Of a DNA stretch of 64,000 bases, positions 49,101-59,199 are shown piece after piece. The notes beneath the pieces are model-generated. The model had not been told where the DNA came from and made no database searches. It was given only the letters and a program-made list of their open reading frames with translations. Positions within the stretch are counted from its first letter, which is position 1. Every line of letters begins with the position of its first letter. The position numbers and the translations under genes are program-made. This stretch comes from Halisarca cf. caerulea (lineage: Eukaryota; Porifera; Demospongiae; Chondrillida; Halisarcidae), in NCBI GenBank assembly GCA_963170055.1, contig CAUJGJ010000378.1, forward strand, positions 396,001-460,000, read 5' to 3'.

Positions 49101-50290
49101 GGTAAAATTTGTGAACACATTCTTGGTAATATCCTCGCCAAGGAAGCTGAGATTGAATGATATACATATGTAAGAACTGGTTTTAATAACATCGTCCCAC
49201 TTGGGGATGGTTTGGATGATGCTACAACAGCATCACAAGCTCCCCTTCGTGATTGCTGAGGGTGTTGTGGATATGGCACATTTGAGCATTTCACAGTGGG
49301 CTGTGTAAAAGGGAGAATGTATAGTGATACATATGTTATTTGAGGATACTCGAGGTAAATATAAAACATACTTGGTTAGCTTTTTCCAGAAATTGTTCAC
49401 TGTAGATTACATTGCAGTCTGGACATACTGCATACGTTGTATAAGTATCACAATTAATATCGGCTAGCACACACATTCTTTTTGCATTTGATGGGTGCTG
49501 TGCGGCCACTTTTTGTAGCATGTCGTGTTCTGACAGCTTAGCCAACATTTTAAGGTATTTTCCATTGATGGACAAAAGAGTCTGCATACAACTTGCTGAT
49601 ATTGAGTAATGAGCTTGTGTTGCAGCCATAAAAATGCTGTAACTTTGTAAGCACCGTTCATACTTGTAGGGAAGCTTGTCCTCAGTATCACTTGCAGTCT
49701 CTAAGCCAGATTCCTATAATTATGTGATTGTAATAAAGTCCTATAATATTAATATTGTTAAGCATGACAGTACATTAATCATTCGTATATGTATTTAGCC
49801 TTGAAGTATGTATGTACCTCCAGATCTGAGTTCATGGGGCTTTCCAATTCTGCATCATTCTGCACATTGTAACTACTCCAAAGCTCTTCTTGGTCAAGTG
49901 AATCTTCAAAACTGTATATGTAAGATGATGAGTTGGAACTGCTTGATCCTGAATTGATTTAATTACACTGCAATTAATGATAGACCAAGTGTGTGTCTGC
50001 TTTGCCTATGAAAATGTTTACTAATAGTTGTAGTACAACAAAATATACGCTACTTTACAAACCAATATACCTGGCATAGTTTCTTCATCCTGTATGTTTC
50101 CACTAGTATTTTGCTGTGAAATGAAGGTACTGGGCACAAAGGGAGGAGGTATCACTTCTGAAGTATTGTTGCTCTGGATCCATTCCCTGGTGGTGCTGTT
50201 GAAGTACTTACAACGGTGTTCCCAGAATGCGCTGTGACTGAGGTGTCTACTGCAGTGCCCACAATAATGTAGACGCTTTTTGGGTAGCAT
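46163..50290 (-). pseudogene. EnSpm/CACTA transposase (tnp2 family), two in-frame stops
   Basis: Six predicted exons, minus strand: 50290-50071, 49948-49818, 49713-49372, 49300-49034, 48498-47986, 47560-46163. All have GT-AG junctions and consistent phases, giving a 957-codon frame including the final TGA. The N-terminus has a Cys/His finger (YCGHCSRHLSHSAFWEHRC, residues 9-27). Exon 4 contains QQSRRGACDAVV; exon 5 the tnp2 core (ILNVDWFQPYKHTHHSVGV, ILLTGIIPGPHEP); exon 6 IIDPMHTLFLGIAKK (Asp529) and FERYNG (Glu688), which I take as parts of the acidic catalytic set. A TAG interrupts codon 480 (48019-48021) and a TAA codon 886 (46376-46378). Coding-like sequence of the family continues after both. 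The family cuts and pastes CACTA elements. Confidence 0.85.
48747..48954. mobile_element. TA-flanked MITE in transposase intron 4
   Basis: A 208-bp palindrome-like element with ends taccgtatacgctttaattt and, inverted, taccgtatgcgctttagttt. TA at each end fits a Tc1/mariner-type target duplication. It lies in the intron between exons 4 (ends 49034) and 5 (begins 48498), explaining why that intron is about 535 bp while neighbours are 70-125 bp. No coding capacity. Confidence 0.8.
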
Positions 50291-50709
50291 TATAGATGTA
50301 CATAGATTACCAAGACTACCTCTATGGTGAAATACAGCTAGAATTCACTAGCTCCTTGCACTTTTATATGATCTTTAGCTTATTTCCTTATTTAGTGCAC
50401 TTGCAAGTGCCCAGTTTAAGTAGATTCATCTTATTCCTGGAGGTCCTTGTGCATGCAATCATTGCACTTTATATCCCACAATATAAAACCTAGTTGAGTA
50501 CTATGGTGGAATAGTATAGAATGTTGGATACAATGGAGAAACTACTACATGCAGTGCAGTTTGTTTCCCTATAATACAGTTAATTTGAATTAAGATTCTA
50601 AGCTCCCTGATTCTCCTGGGACCTAACACCTTAGCTAAGTCCAACCCAGTCTTTGGGAAATAGACCACCTAGCTAGCCTCTCCAATTTGATTACTGGAAA
50701 TTGGCAGTT

Positions 50710-51050
50710 ACCCATGTAACCAGTGGCCAACCCATAACACATGCATGTGTGTCCAGTCATCACACTACAGCGTGTAGCGGCCAACCCGTAACACTTCTGT
50801 GTCCAGTTGTCACACTACAGCATGTAGCGGCCAACCCGTAACACGTCTGTGTCCAGTCGTCACACTACAGCATGCAGCGGCCAACCCGTAACACATCTGT
50901 GTCCAGTCGTCACACTACAGCATGTAGTGGCCAACTCGTAACACATCTGTGTCCAGTCGTCACACTACAGCATGTGGCGGCCAACCCATAACACATCTGT
51001 GTCCAGTTGTCACACTACAGCATGCAGCGGCCAACTCGTAACACGTCTGT
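50710..51050. repeat. 50-bp minisatellite, array 1 (about 7 units)
   Basis: Units of 50 bp including ccaacccgtaacacgtctgt and gtcacactacagcatgtagc. First and last units are diverged. Direct repeats are contiguous, with no unique spacers. Confidence 0.95.
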
Positions 51051-51689
51051 GCACATGTTCAGTCATTACACTACAGTGAGTTCATTCAAATTTCATTTCC
51101 AATGTAGTGTGCCTAAGGTGTGGATCAAGTAAACAAAAATTTCAACTTGAAGCAATATGCCATATCTTAATAAGTACCCATCCCTAACCTTCAATTCAAC
51201 ATTTCAATATTGCCTCATGCAGAAGTGGAGCCTGAAGGAGTCAGAAGTGAAGCCTCATTGTATATTATTATGGACTTGTACAGGCTTCCAGGTCACTAGC
51301 CTGTATGTGACTTCATTTTCATTATGTCAGAATCAAGTAGATTCATCATTCTGCCTGGAGGTACCTTGCATGCAGTTCAGGTGTCTACTCTCAAAATTTG
51401 TCTCATAATATAAAGTCTACATTCAAGCCTTATAGCATAATACAGAAAGTTGGTTATTATATAGAAACTATTACATATACTATGTAGCTTGTTCCCCTAT
51501 AATACTGTTAATTTGAAGAAGCTCCCTGATTCTCCTGGGACCTAACACCTTAGCTAAGCCCAACCCAGTCTTTGGGAAGCAGACCACCTAGCTAGCCTCT
51601 CAAATTTGATTACTGGAAGTTGGTAGTTACCCATGCATGCATACAGAACTGGAGTTAATACATATTATAGTCTGAATGGAATAGAGCAA

Positions 51690-52376
51690 CAGTGGCAAAC
51701 CCATAACACATGCATCTGTGTCCAGTTGTCACACTACAGCATGTAGTGGCCAACCTGTAACACGTCTGTATCCAGTCGTCACACTACAGCATGCAGCGGC
51801 CAACCCGAAACACGTCTGTATCCAGTCGTCACACTGCAGCATGCAGCAGCCAACCCGAAACACGTCTGTGTCCAGTCGTCACACTACAGCATGTAGCGGC
51901 CAACCCGTAACACGTCTGTGTCCAGTCGTCACACTACAGCATGTAGCAGCCAACCCGTAACACATTTGTGTCCAGTCGTCACACTACAGCATGTAGTGGG
52001 CAACCCGTAACACGTCTGTGTCCAGTCGTCACACTACAGCATGTAGCAGCCAACCCGTAACACATCTGTGTCCAGTCGTCACACTACAGCATGTAGTGGC
52101 CAACCCGTAACACGTCTGTGTCCAGTCGTCACACTACAGCATGTAGCGGCCAACCCGTAACACGTCTGTGTCCAGTCGTCACACTACAGCATGTAGTGGC
52201 CAACCCGTAACACGTCTGTGTCCAGTTGTCACACTACAGCATGTAGCGGCCAACCCGTAACACATCTGTGTCCAGTTGTCACACTACAGCATGCAGCGGC
52301 CAACCCGTAACACGTCTGTATCCAGTCGTCACACTACAGCATGTAGCGGCCAACCCGTAACACATGCATTGTGTCC
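51690..52376. repeat. 50-bp minisatellite, array 2 (about 14 units)
   Basis: Same unit as array 1, period exactly 50 bp over most of the array, with variants at a few positions (cgtctg/catctg, tagcgg/tagtgg/cagcgg). The open frame across part of it is a by-product. Confidence 0.97.
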
Positions 52377-52498
52377 AGTCATGAATTTATACAAAATTAA
52401 TTCTATTACATGTGCAATCAATGAAAAAAATACCACACTGATGTCTCAACTTTCTATAATTAATAATGAATGTACACCTTGTTCAAACACTCTCAGTC

Positions 52499-53621
52499 TC
52501 AAATCTTTTTCCTTAGGAAAGTGAGCACATTATTGATGTCTGGTCTTTCAGCTGCATCATACCGCATGCTTGCACTGATGACCTGATCATACAGGGGTGC
52601 CTCACGTGATAGTTTCCTTTGACCAACCACTTTGACAATGCGCCCAAATGCATAAACGTCACTCTTTTGGCTTTGTTGCACCAGTCCATCGCGTAAATCT
52701 GGGGCAACTTGAGGGTAGTGCTTCTTATATGTAGTAATTTCTGCCTTAGATAAGATGTACCTTTTTCCTGACTCGGAGTAGCAAGCTTTTCCAAAATCAA
52801 CCAAGTGTGCATGTACCACTCCACCTTCTACCTTGCCCAATGTTACATTATTCAACTTGATGTCATTGTGCAGTATTTTTTGCTCATGGATATGCTTTAG
52901 TGCTTCTCCAATTTCTATGAGCAGTCTAAGGAAGTCCTTAGCTGAAAAGCCCTTCTTATCTAGAGCTTGGTCATAGTTTAAAGGAGCTCCATCTACAGTG
53001 TGCAATGACATTATCAGAGCCCTCTCTGCCAGGCATACCCCAAAACAATGAGGAATGTGCCTATGCCCACCCACTACTGCCAAAATCCTAGCTTCAGCTA
53101 ACAGATGATGCTCCAGCACACTGTCTTTCATGTATTTAGCACATACTGCATACCCCTTGTACATTTTGACTTGACAATGCCCGAATGTGCCTTCTCCCAG
53201 CTCTTGCATGCTTTTGTTCCCATTTGTTTGTAATTGCTCTTCAGGAATGTGTGTAACATTCACATCCATGTGCATACTTCTTCGTGGACGGACCCCCATC
53301 ATGCGCTTTGCGTGTTCTCTATATGGTGTTGGCCTTCGTTTCCTGTTCTTTAATTTTATTTCTGTTTTCTCTGAGGCATTGTGCATCCTGTCTAAATAGG
53401 GTGTCCTGGTAACAAGAAACACCATGTAGTTTTTAAAAGTACGCTCATATCTAGTACATGCAGGCATGAAGTGGAATGCAATTACCAGATATCAATTTTA
53501 AAGAAAACATACAAAACTCTTACTTCTCTTGCTTCTGTGCATTTGTCTCCAAAGCATTTCGGAGTTCTGTCCTTAGTCGTTGAAGTTGCTTCTTTTGGTT
53601 CTCTCTTCTCTTTCGACCCAT
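52499..53621 (-). CDS. Protein kinase carried by the CACTA transposon
   Basis: Two exons, 53621-53524 and 53405-52499, with intron GTAAGA...CCAG and matching phase 2, encode 334 residues. The N-terminal ~90 residues are basic and probably coiled (QKKQLQRLRTELRNALE). The rest is a protein kinase domain: Gly loop GEGTFG (103-108), VAIK-type Lys123 (VCAKYM), helix-C Glu137, catalytic HNDIKLNN (His212-Asn219: Asp214, Lys216, Asn219), DFG (236-238), APDL in place of APE (267-270), SDVYAFG (281-287) and Arg320 (ERPDI). Every catalytic residue is present, so activity is predicted; Asn replaces Arg in the HRD motif. Substrate class is not certain. It lies just inside the right end, in the same orientation as the transposase, with no stop or frameshift. 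Confidence 0.9.
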
Positions 53622-53682
53622 GGCTTACAATCAGTCAAAATGGTGAAATATGAGCAGTTCAGGCTATTTTAGTGGTCTAATG

Positions 53683-53824
53683 TTCCCTCCAAAACTTACC
53701 TTATAACCATAAATGTATATATCCCTGGTCACTCCCCTTAAGGGGGGGAGATTTTTCCCTCCAAAACTTACCTTGTAACCATAAATGTACATATCCCTGG
53801 TCACTCCTCCCCTTAAGGGGTAGA
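53683..53824 (-). promoter_or_regulatory. Tandem 72-bp repeat with palindromes upstream of the kinase
   Basis: Two units (53683-53754 and 53755-53824) each read ttccctccaaaacttacctt ... ccctggtcactcc and end in the perfect palindrome ccccttaagggg. They lie about 60-200 bp upstream of the kinase start codon. A duplicated palindrome at a promoter suggests a protein-binding site; the factor is unknown. Confidence 0.5.
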
Positions 53825-54239
53825 TCCTATTGTGAGGGTTTCTGGTATACTGTGATTGAAATGGTCAGGTTTGGGCACAGAACATGTTATTATTGCAAAT
53901 GTGGCAGTACACTTTTGTATGTACAGTTAGGAGCTTGTAAGTGTAAGCATGAATACTGTAGACATACAGAATGATTGGTAATTAATATAGTTTAGTATAT
54001 ATCATGCATCAGTATTGATTATTATATGTATCAAGGTATACTGTCAGCATATTATTATACTCGAATTAGTACAGTTACTGTGCATTGACTAAATACATAT
54101 GGAGTATGAATATACATGTACATTATGCTCTAATTTGCATACGCCAGTTGAATGCTTTCATGCAAAATTTAAATATTCATATTTGGTGGTCAATATTAAT
54201 GATATTCATAAACTGCTTCTGATCTCAAAGGATGTACAA
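53825..54239. other. Right non-coding part of the CACTA element
   Basis: No gene is seen. It lies upstream of the kinase promoter repeats and before the subterminal repeats. Confidence 0.5.
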
Positions 54240-54333
54240 GATTTACCATGTTGGTAGTAGGCAGTAAAACAGGGGCATTGGGGAAAGCATGGTAAACTTA
54301 TGGTAGTGTAAAGGTACCACGTAAAGTAAAACA
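54240..54333. promoter_or_regulatory. Right subterminal repeats of the CACTA element
   Basis: The motifs gatttacca (near 54240), cagtaaaacag (near 54263 and 54334), ggtaaac (near 54291) and gtaaagtaaaac echo the left end in both orientations. Probable transposase-binding sites by analogy with other CACTA elements. Confidence 0.55.
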
Positions 54334-54363
54334 CAGTAAAACAGACCAGATTTTGCAGTGCTA
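54334..54363. repeat. CACTA right terminal inverted repeat and target duplication
   Basis: The inverted repeat is 54334-54360, ending ccagattttgcagtg. CTA at 54361-54363 repeats 43521-43523. Confidence 0.95.
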
Positions 54364-54410
54364 CTACCTCATAATTAGAGTGTTTTTCAAATTGATGTGA
54401 AACAATACAA

Positions 54411-54490
54411 AATGTGATGTTTTGAAGTTCAATGTGATGTTTTGAAGTTCAATGTGATGTTTTGAAGTTCAATGTGATGTTTTGAAGTTC
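54411..54490. repeat. Four perfect 20-bp tandem repeats
   Basis: Four identical units aatgtgatgttttgaagttc lie directly beside the CACTA insertion, in the RTX-family locus. Confidence 0.98.
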
Positions 54491-54491
54491 A

Positions 54492-55364
54492 AGTGCTGGA
54501 AGGGAGAACCACTAAAATAGGCCAGAATGGTGACATTATCGCGATATGATTAGAATAAAAGATCATGCATGGAATCTCTTTGGAATGATCATATAAAGTC
54601 ATCTGTATCTTCCCTATCATAATTACCAACAGTAACATGGGTAGAGTCGCTATAGAGGAAGTAGATGTCTGCACCTGAATAGCCTTCAAAATATGTGTGT
54701 TGTGGTCCAAAGTAAAAGGAATCATCTCCTCCATTTCCCTTCACTATATGTAGTGATATAGTCTTCGAGTCCATATGGGAGATTTTTTGGCAATTTCTGA
54801 ACAGTGAAGAAGTTGTTGTTCCCATTGTTTCCATAGTACTGACCGTGCAGTGTGGATTTGTCACTCTGCAAACCTGATATAATCTTCTTGTCAACTGGTA
54901 TTACCCAAAATACAATTTAACAGATTCTTACTTGAAGTTCACTGTGTTAGTCTCACCAATTCCCATAAGAATGTCATTAATTGCAAGAATAAACTGTAAA
55001 TCCCGATAAATGTGTTCATTCATGTCCATTGCTATCAAATGTCTATACTTCTTCCTCCATCAAGCAGTTGAAAAATGATATTTCCCCCATTCCATGAGTC
55101 AGCAGCACCAGCAAAATTGATTGCAGCAGGTGCAGTGGTTTTGCACATGGTGACCTAGATGGAAGTAATTGTGATAATTTGCAAGTCCTCTCAAAAACCC
55201 CTGGTTTTCTTCATATTGCTTGTCCAATTTCGCTAATTCAGATGGAGCTGAGAATATTTCTCCAGTAAGAGTATCTACTATGTCAAGAATGGCTTCACCA
55301 ATATACCTTTAAGTACAGCCACACTATATATCTGTCCAGCACTAGCATCAGGTGAGTCAAGTAA
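54492..55364 (-). pseudogene. RTX-family gene relic, upstream part (copy Y)
   Basis: Minus-strand blocks in several frames: SPDASAGQIYSVAVLKG with DIVDTLTGEIFSAPSEL near 55235-55355, INFAGAADSWNGGNIIFQLL near 55065-55140, DLQFILAINDILMGIGETN near 54940-55000, and GNGGDDSFYFG with FEGYSGADIYFL near 54660-54750, an RTX-like repeat. Frameshifts and stops separate them. This part and the module at 43520-42663 flank the CACTA element and are probably two halves of one gene. Not functional; no activity can be assigned. Confidence 0.65.
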
Positions 55365-57058
55365 CACTAAGCCCAAATTTAATGGTGCATGAGCCCTAGC
55401 TCTATCATTGAGGTTGAGAGGACTCCTTCACAGCTAGTGGAGACACAAGTATATAAGGTGTTGTCTTGACAGCTAGTGGAGACACAAGTATATAAGGTGC
55501 TGTCTTGACAGCTAGTGGACACACAAGTATATAAGGTGCTGTCTTGACAGCTAGTGGAGACACAAGTATATAAGGTGCTGTTAGTGGAGACACAAGTATA
55601 TAAGGTGCTGTCTTTACAGCTAGTGGAGACACAAGTATATAAGGTGTTGTCTTGACAGCTAGTGGAGACACAAGTATATAAGGTGCTGTCTTTACAGCTA
55701 GTGGAGACACAAGTATCTAAGGTGTTGTCTTGACAGCTAGTGGAGACACAAGTATATAAGGTGCTGTCTTTACAGCTAGTGGAGACACAAGTATATAAGG
55801 TGCTGTCTTTACAGCTAGTGGAGACACAAGTATATAAGGTGTTGTCTTGACAGCTAGTGGAGACACAAGTATATAAGGTGTTGTCTTGACAGCTAGTGGA
55901 GACACAAGTATATAAGGTGTTGTCTTGACAGCTAGTGGAGACACAAGTATATAAGGTGTTGTCTTGACAGCTAGTGGAGACACAAGTATATAAGGTGTTG
56001 TCTTGACAGCTAGTGGAGACACAAGTATATAAGGTGCTGTTAGTGGAGACACAGGTATATAAGGTGCTGTTTTTACAGCTAGTGGAGACACAAGTATATA
56101 AGGTGCTGTCGTTACCCGCCACCAGTTTATCCCTGAGGGAAGTTATGCCTTCCTGCATAGTGATAAGTAGCAATGAAGGTACATGTATGTAGTGAACACA
56201 GAATGATGTTTTAATGTGGTAAAACAATTATTGTAATATATATCATGCAGGAATAAATGAATTCAATTTGAGCTGAATGAGGTATAAATAAGTAGATAAT
56301 TGTAGTACTGTTACTGTAGTTATCACTAAATTATATCAAAAAAGCAATGTTCCATGCTGTAGTGAATGGGGGATGTCTTTGTCATTTAATCGTAGCAACG
56401 TTCCATCAGATTTTGAGTAGAAATGTAGAAGACAGGGAAGCAAATAACAAAGGTAATCATTATGCGACGGTCATTATCATGTCTTTGAAATGCCCCTACA
56501 TTATAATTGCTATTTCAGATACAAGAGTCAGATGACCACAAGCCTAAGGTAGATGCATGCAATGTAATGCATTGGATTCTTGTCATTTATGGTAGTGTGC
56601 TCACTGGTAGATAATGACTGGGGATGTGGCTAGTAAATCGTTGGAGTAATGTGAGGGCAAACAAATTGCCACACAGTAATTACGGGTCAAGAAGTGGACC
56701 AGGGTCTATGTTACTCCTATATACTAGGAAGGAAAAAAAACAGGAGCCCAGGGTTCTAAATTATGCAGATGCCAGCTATATCAGACACCGCCCTGGCATT
56801 AGGTATACATGGGGATAGCAAACTGGTGATCACTTTTCACATGATAAGTTCCGCTAAGCATGTGAAAGAAACACTAGGACAATGCCATCTCACTCCTAGC
56901 TCAAAAACCGTTGTGGTGTACAAAACAGACTGCCAGTTCAGGGGTGTAGGCAGGCATTTCTAGAGGGGTTTTCCAATTGAAATAACACAACACCATATGA
57001 TGATAGTATGCAGTATTATGCATCTGCCATTGCGCATATCCTATGCATGCTCCAAATG
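55365..57058. repeat. Segmental duplication, copy Y, left part
   Basis: Matches 29885-30893 but is longer because of the expanded 39-bp minisatellite. No gene is seen. The open frame at 55379-56227 results from a 39-bp period that is a multiple of three. Confidence 0.93.
55430..56110. repeat. 39-bp minisatellite, about 18 units
   Basis: Units of gctagtggagacacaagtat followed by ataaggtgctgtcttgaca; two units are a few bases shorter. The paralogous site near 29950 has a single unit, so the array arose in this copy after the duplication. Translated it gives a 13-residue repeat (TLYTCVSTSCQD..), which I regard as incidental. Confidence 0.96.
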
Positions 57059-57086
57059 TTGGGGGTGGGAGGGAGGGGGGAAAAGT

Positions 57087-57697
57087 AAACTGAACTATGT
57101 TCACAACTAGTTTGAAAATGTCTCACTATCAGAGACTTACCTCTCCCAATTAATGTAAAAGAATTGATTGCATGAATTTTTTGCTGTATGTGTGATGTTA
57201 TTAAGCATATTTAATATTGTTCTTTGTACACTTTGTACAGTTTCTGCATGCTCTTTTGTTTGCAGCTGTTGTGTACTGCTGTTACAGGTTTGGATCCCCA
57301 CTCTATAGTGGCCTCATAGCGTAAGTTGGCAAAAGACTTTACCTGATCACAAACTTCTATGAAACTATATATTATACTTCATACCATTACCTTGGCTATC
57401 AAATCAGAATGTAGAATATCATTATCAAGACCCACAATTCATTACTTGAATGGTCACATGGCACAAAGTCCGAGACTGGAATTTTTAAATGTTTTCAGTC
57501 TTTACAGCATAATTTTCAAAAGATTGCTTGTTTTGGTTCCAATAGTAAGCTGTGCCAATTTCATAAGATAGATCCATGCACAAATTGTCACTCACATCAC
57601 AAGGCTATACTAAATCTGCAAAACATGTGATGCCCAATGCAGCCTAATTTAGCCAAATAATGCCCTATGACAATTATCTGGAGACTGCATAGAATTA
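57087..57697. repeat. Segmental duplication, copy Y, middle part
   Basis: Matches 32716-33312 up to the LINE insertion point; the last nine bases atagaatta (57689-57697) are the left target duplication. Confidence 0.92.
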
Positions 57698-58396
57698 CGA
57701 ATATGCCTGAGATATGGATGGCCTCCAGACAGATTGCCATCAAAATGTGAGTGTGGCAGCACTTTCTCTGTGGACCATGCCCTGAATTGTCCAAAAGGAG
57801 CCTTCCCAAGCATAAGGCACAATGAGTTGAGGGATTTCACAGGCGATCTCCTTTCTGAAGTGTGTCACGATGTCTCCATTGAACCCCTGCTGCAACCGTT
57901 GGAAGGAGAAAACCTTGACTATGCAACTGCCAATCGTGAAGAGCATGCCAGATCAGACATCAAAGCAAGAGGATTTTGGGGATCCAACCGTCAATGTGCA
58001 TTTTTTGACATTAAGGTATTTAACCCTAACGCACAGTCAAATCGACGGACAACTCTTGAATCCTGCTACAAACGAGAAGAAAAGAAGAAGAAGCGTTGCT
58101 ATGAACAAAGAATCTTGGAGATTGAGCACGGCACTTTCACTCCACTTGTATTTAGTACCTCTGGGGGCATGGGAAGGCTTGCAAAGACTTTCTTTGCTAG
58201 ATTGGCTTCTCTCCTGGCAGACAAACGACAGGCCAAGTATGCCACAACAATGGGATTGATCAGATGCCAAATCAGCTTCTCATTGATGAGATCCGCAATT
58301 ATGTGCCTTCGTGGAGCCCGATCCAGCCGCCATCATGCAAGCAAGGTCTGTGACAGTATACCACTAGCTGTCACAGAAGGAAGATTTTCCATCTAA
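57698..58396 (+). pseudogene. LINE C-terminal domain (finger plus nuclease-like), 5' truncated
   Basis: An open frame runs from the insertion boundary to a TAA at 58394-58396, about 232 residues. It begins RICLRYGWPPDRLPSKCECG, then a Cys/His finger (CECG...HALNC), IRHNELRDFTGDLLSEVCHD, GFWGSNRQCAFFDIKVFNP, EHGTFTPLVFSTSGGMGRLA and SLMRSAIMCLRGARSS. This ordered set is a repeated C-terminal region of animal retroelements. The (R)SDIKA...FFDIKV pattern could be a PD-(D/E)XK nuclease core, which I infer and have not verified. Open throughout, but it lacks the reverse transcriptase and a proper start, so it is a dead fragment. Confidence 0.85.
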
Positions 58397-58509
58397 ACAA
58401 TATTGTACATATTTGTCTATTTGAACAATAATAACTATTACATATTTGTCTATTTGAACTTTACCTTGTTGTAAAGATTAATTAATTTTTTGGAAAAAAA
58501 AACCAAAAA
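57698..58509 (+). mobile_element. 5'-truncated LINE insertion with 9-bp target duplication
   Basis: The 812-bp insert is flanked by atagaatta at 57689-57697 and 58510-58518. It ends in an A-rich tail (58490-58509). The homologous sequence without the insert is at about 33300. All this is the signature of target-primed reverse transcription: truncation at the 5' side, tail at the 3' side, target duplication. Confidence 0.92.
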
Positions 58510-58945
58510 ATAGAATTATGAATTAAATTGTAAATTACAATTTTATCTGTACGCGTTATTCAGTAATTCTTCTGAAGCCTTTGATAGTATAATGCTACAC
58601 AAACAAGCTGTCAGTTTGCCCGATTCATAACAAGGCATGTTTTGGAAGCCTTTCAAGGGTAATTAGTCAGTTAATAACCTGTTATGAGTCTGTTGAACTA
58701 ATCTGACAATTACAGTCAGTCTACATTCTCAATTACTATTATAATACATATTATTAACCAATCATAGCAACTTTGGGAATCGTGGTCAAAACATTTTGAT
58801 TGGGAACAATAATATTCATGGGACAAGATTCGAACAGATTGTGTTTCAATTAAGTTGTGATACTCATAATTGATGCATTAGTTCCTGTTGGCAACTAAGA
58901 ACAAAACAGTGTGTGACAGATGGTTTGATTATGAAACAGTTCTTA
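58510..58945. repeat. Segmental duplication, copy Y, right part
   Basis: Starts with the right target duplication (58510-58518) and continues the match to 33312-33760 (acaattttatctgta, gggaatcgtggtcaaaacat). It ends where a TG-rich tract begins. Confidence 0.92.
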
Positions 58946-58959
58946 TGAATGATTAGGCA

Positions 58960-59102
58960 TGCGTGTGTGTGTAGGCGTGCACGCCTGTGTGTGTGCATGT
59001 GTGTGTGTGTGTGTGTGTATGTGTGTGTGAGTGTGTCTTAATTTTTGCGCATGCATGTGTGTGGGTGTTCTTGTGTGTATGTGTGTGTATGTGTGTGGGG
59101 GG
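58960..59102. repeat. Interrupted (TG)n microsatellite
   Basis: TG-rich with many interruptions and a G run at its end (59097-59105). Confidence 0.95.
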
Positions 59103-59199
59103 GGAGACTCATGTCAAGTACCTCCACATGGTGAGCCCCGCTAACGCATGCTATGCTGAAAAACTTGACTGCTGTCAGCTATCGTGAGGAGTAGTCCAG

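Larger units (their letters stand above)
50330..52376. repeat. Tandem duplication of about 1 kb inside the CACTA element
   Basis: Two copies, about 50330-51050 and 51275-52376, share aagtagattcatc, ccctgattctcctgggacct, aacaccttagctaag and agaccacctagctagcctct, each followed by the 50-bp minisatellite. It lies between the transposase and kinase genes and has no coding signal. The arrays differ in length (about 7 and 14 units). Confidence 0.88.
43524..54360 (-). mobile_element. Complete EnSpm/CACTA-type DNA transposon carrying a kinase
   Basis: The 10,837-bp element begins CACTGCAAAA at 43524 and ends with the complement, ttttgcagtg, at 54360. Its terminal inverted repeats match at 25 of 27 positions. 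It is flanked by a 3-bp target duplication CTA (43521-43523 and 54361-54363), as expected for EnSpm/CACTA elements. Inside, all on the minus strand, are a protein kinase (53621-52499), a tnp2-type transposase (50290-46163) and a coiled-coil/acidic protein (45516-43910). Two arrays of a 50-bp minisatellite and a nested MITE are also inside. RTX-family coding fragments lie on both sides, so it inserted within that gene or an intron of it. The transposase has two in-frame stops, so this copy may need another copy's transposase. Confidence 0.92.

Noticed and set aside
50710..52376. Regular 50-bp direct repeats suggestive of a CRISPR array
   Set aside because: Units are contiguous with no unique spacers, they lie inside a eukaryotic transposon, and no cas-like genes are present. 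It is a minisatellite.
55379..56227. 282-residue frame with a 13-residue TLYTCVSTSCQD repeat as a secreted repeat protein
   Set aside because: The frame is open because the 39-bp period is a multiple of three; the paralogous locus has one unit and no frame. No supporting signals.
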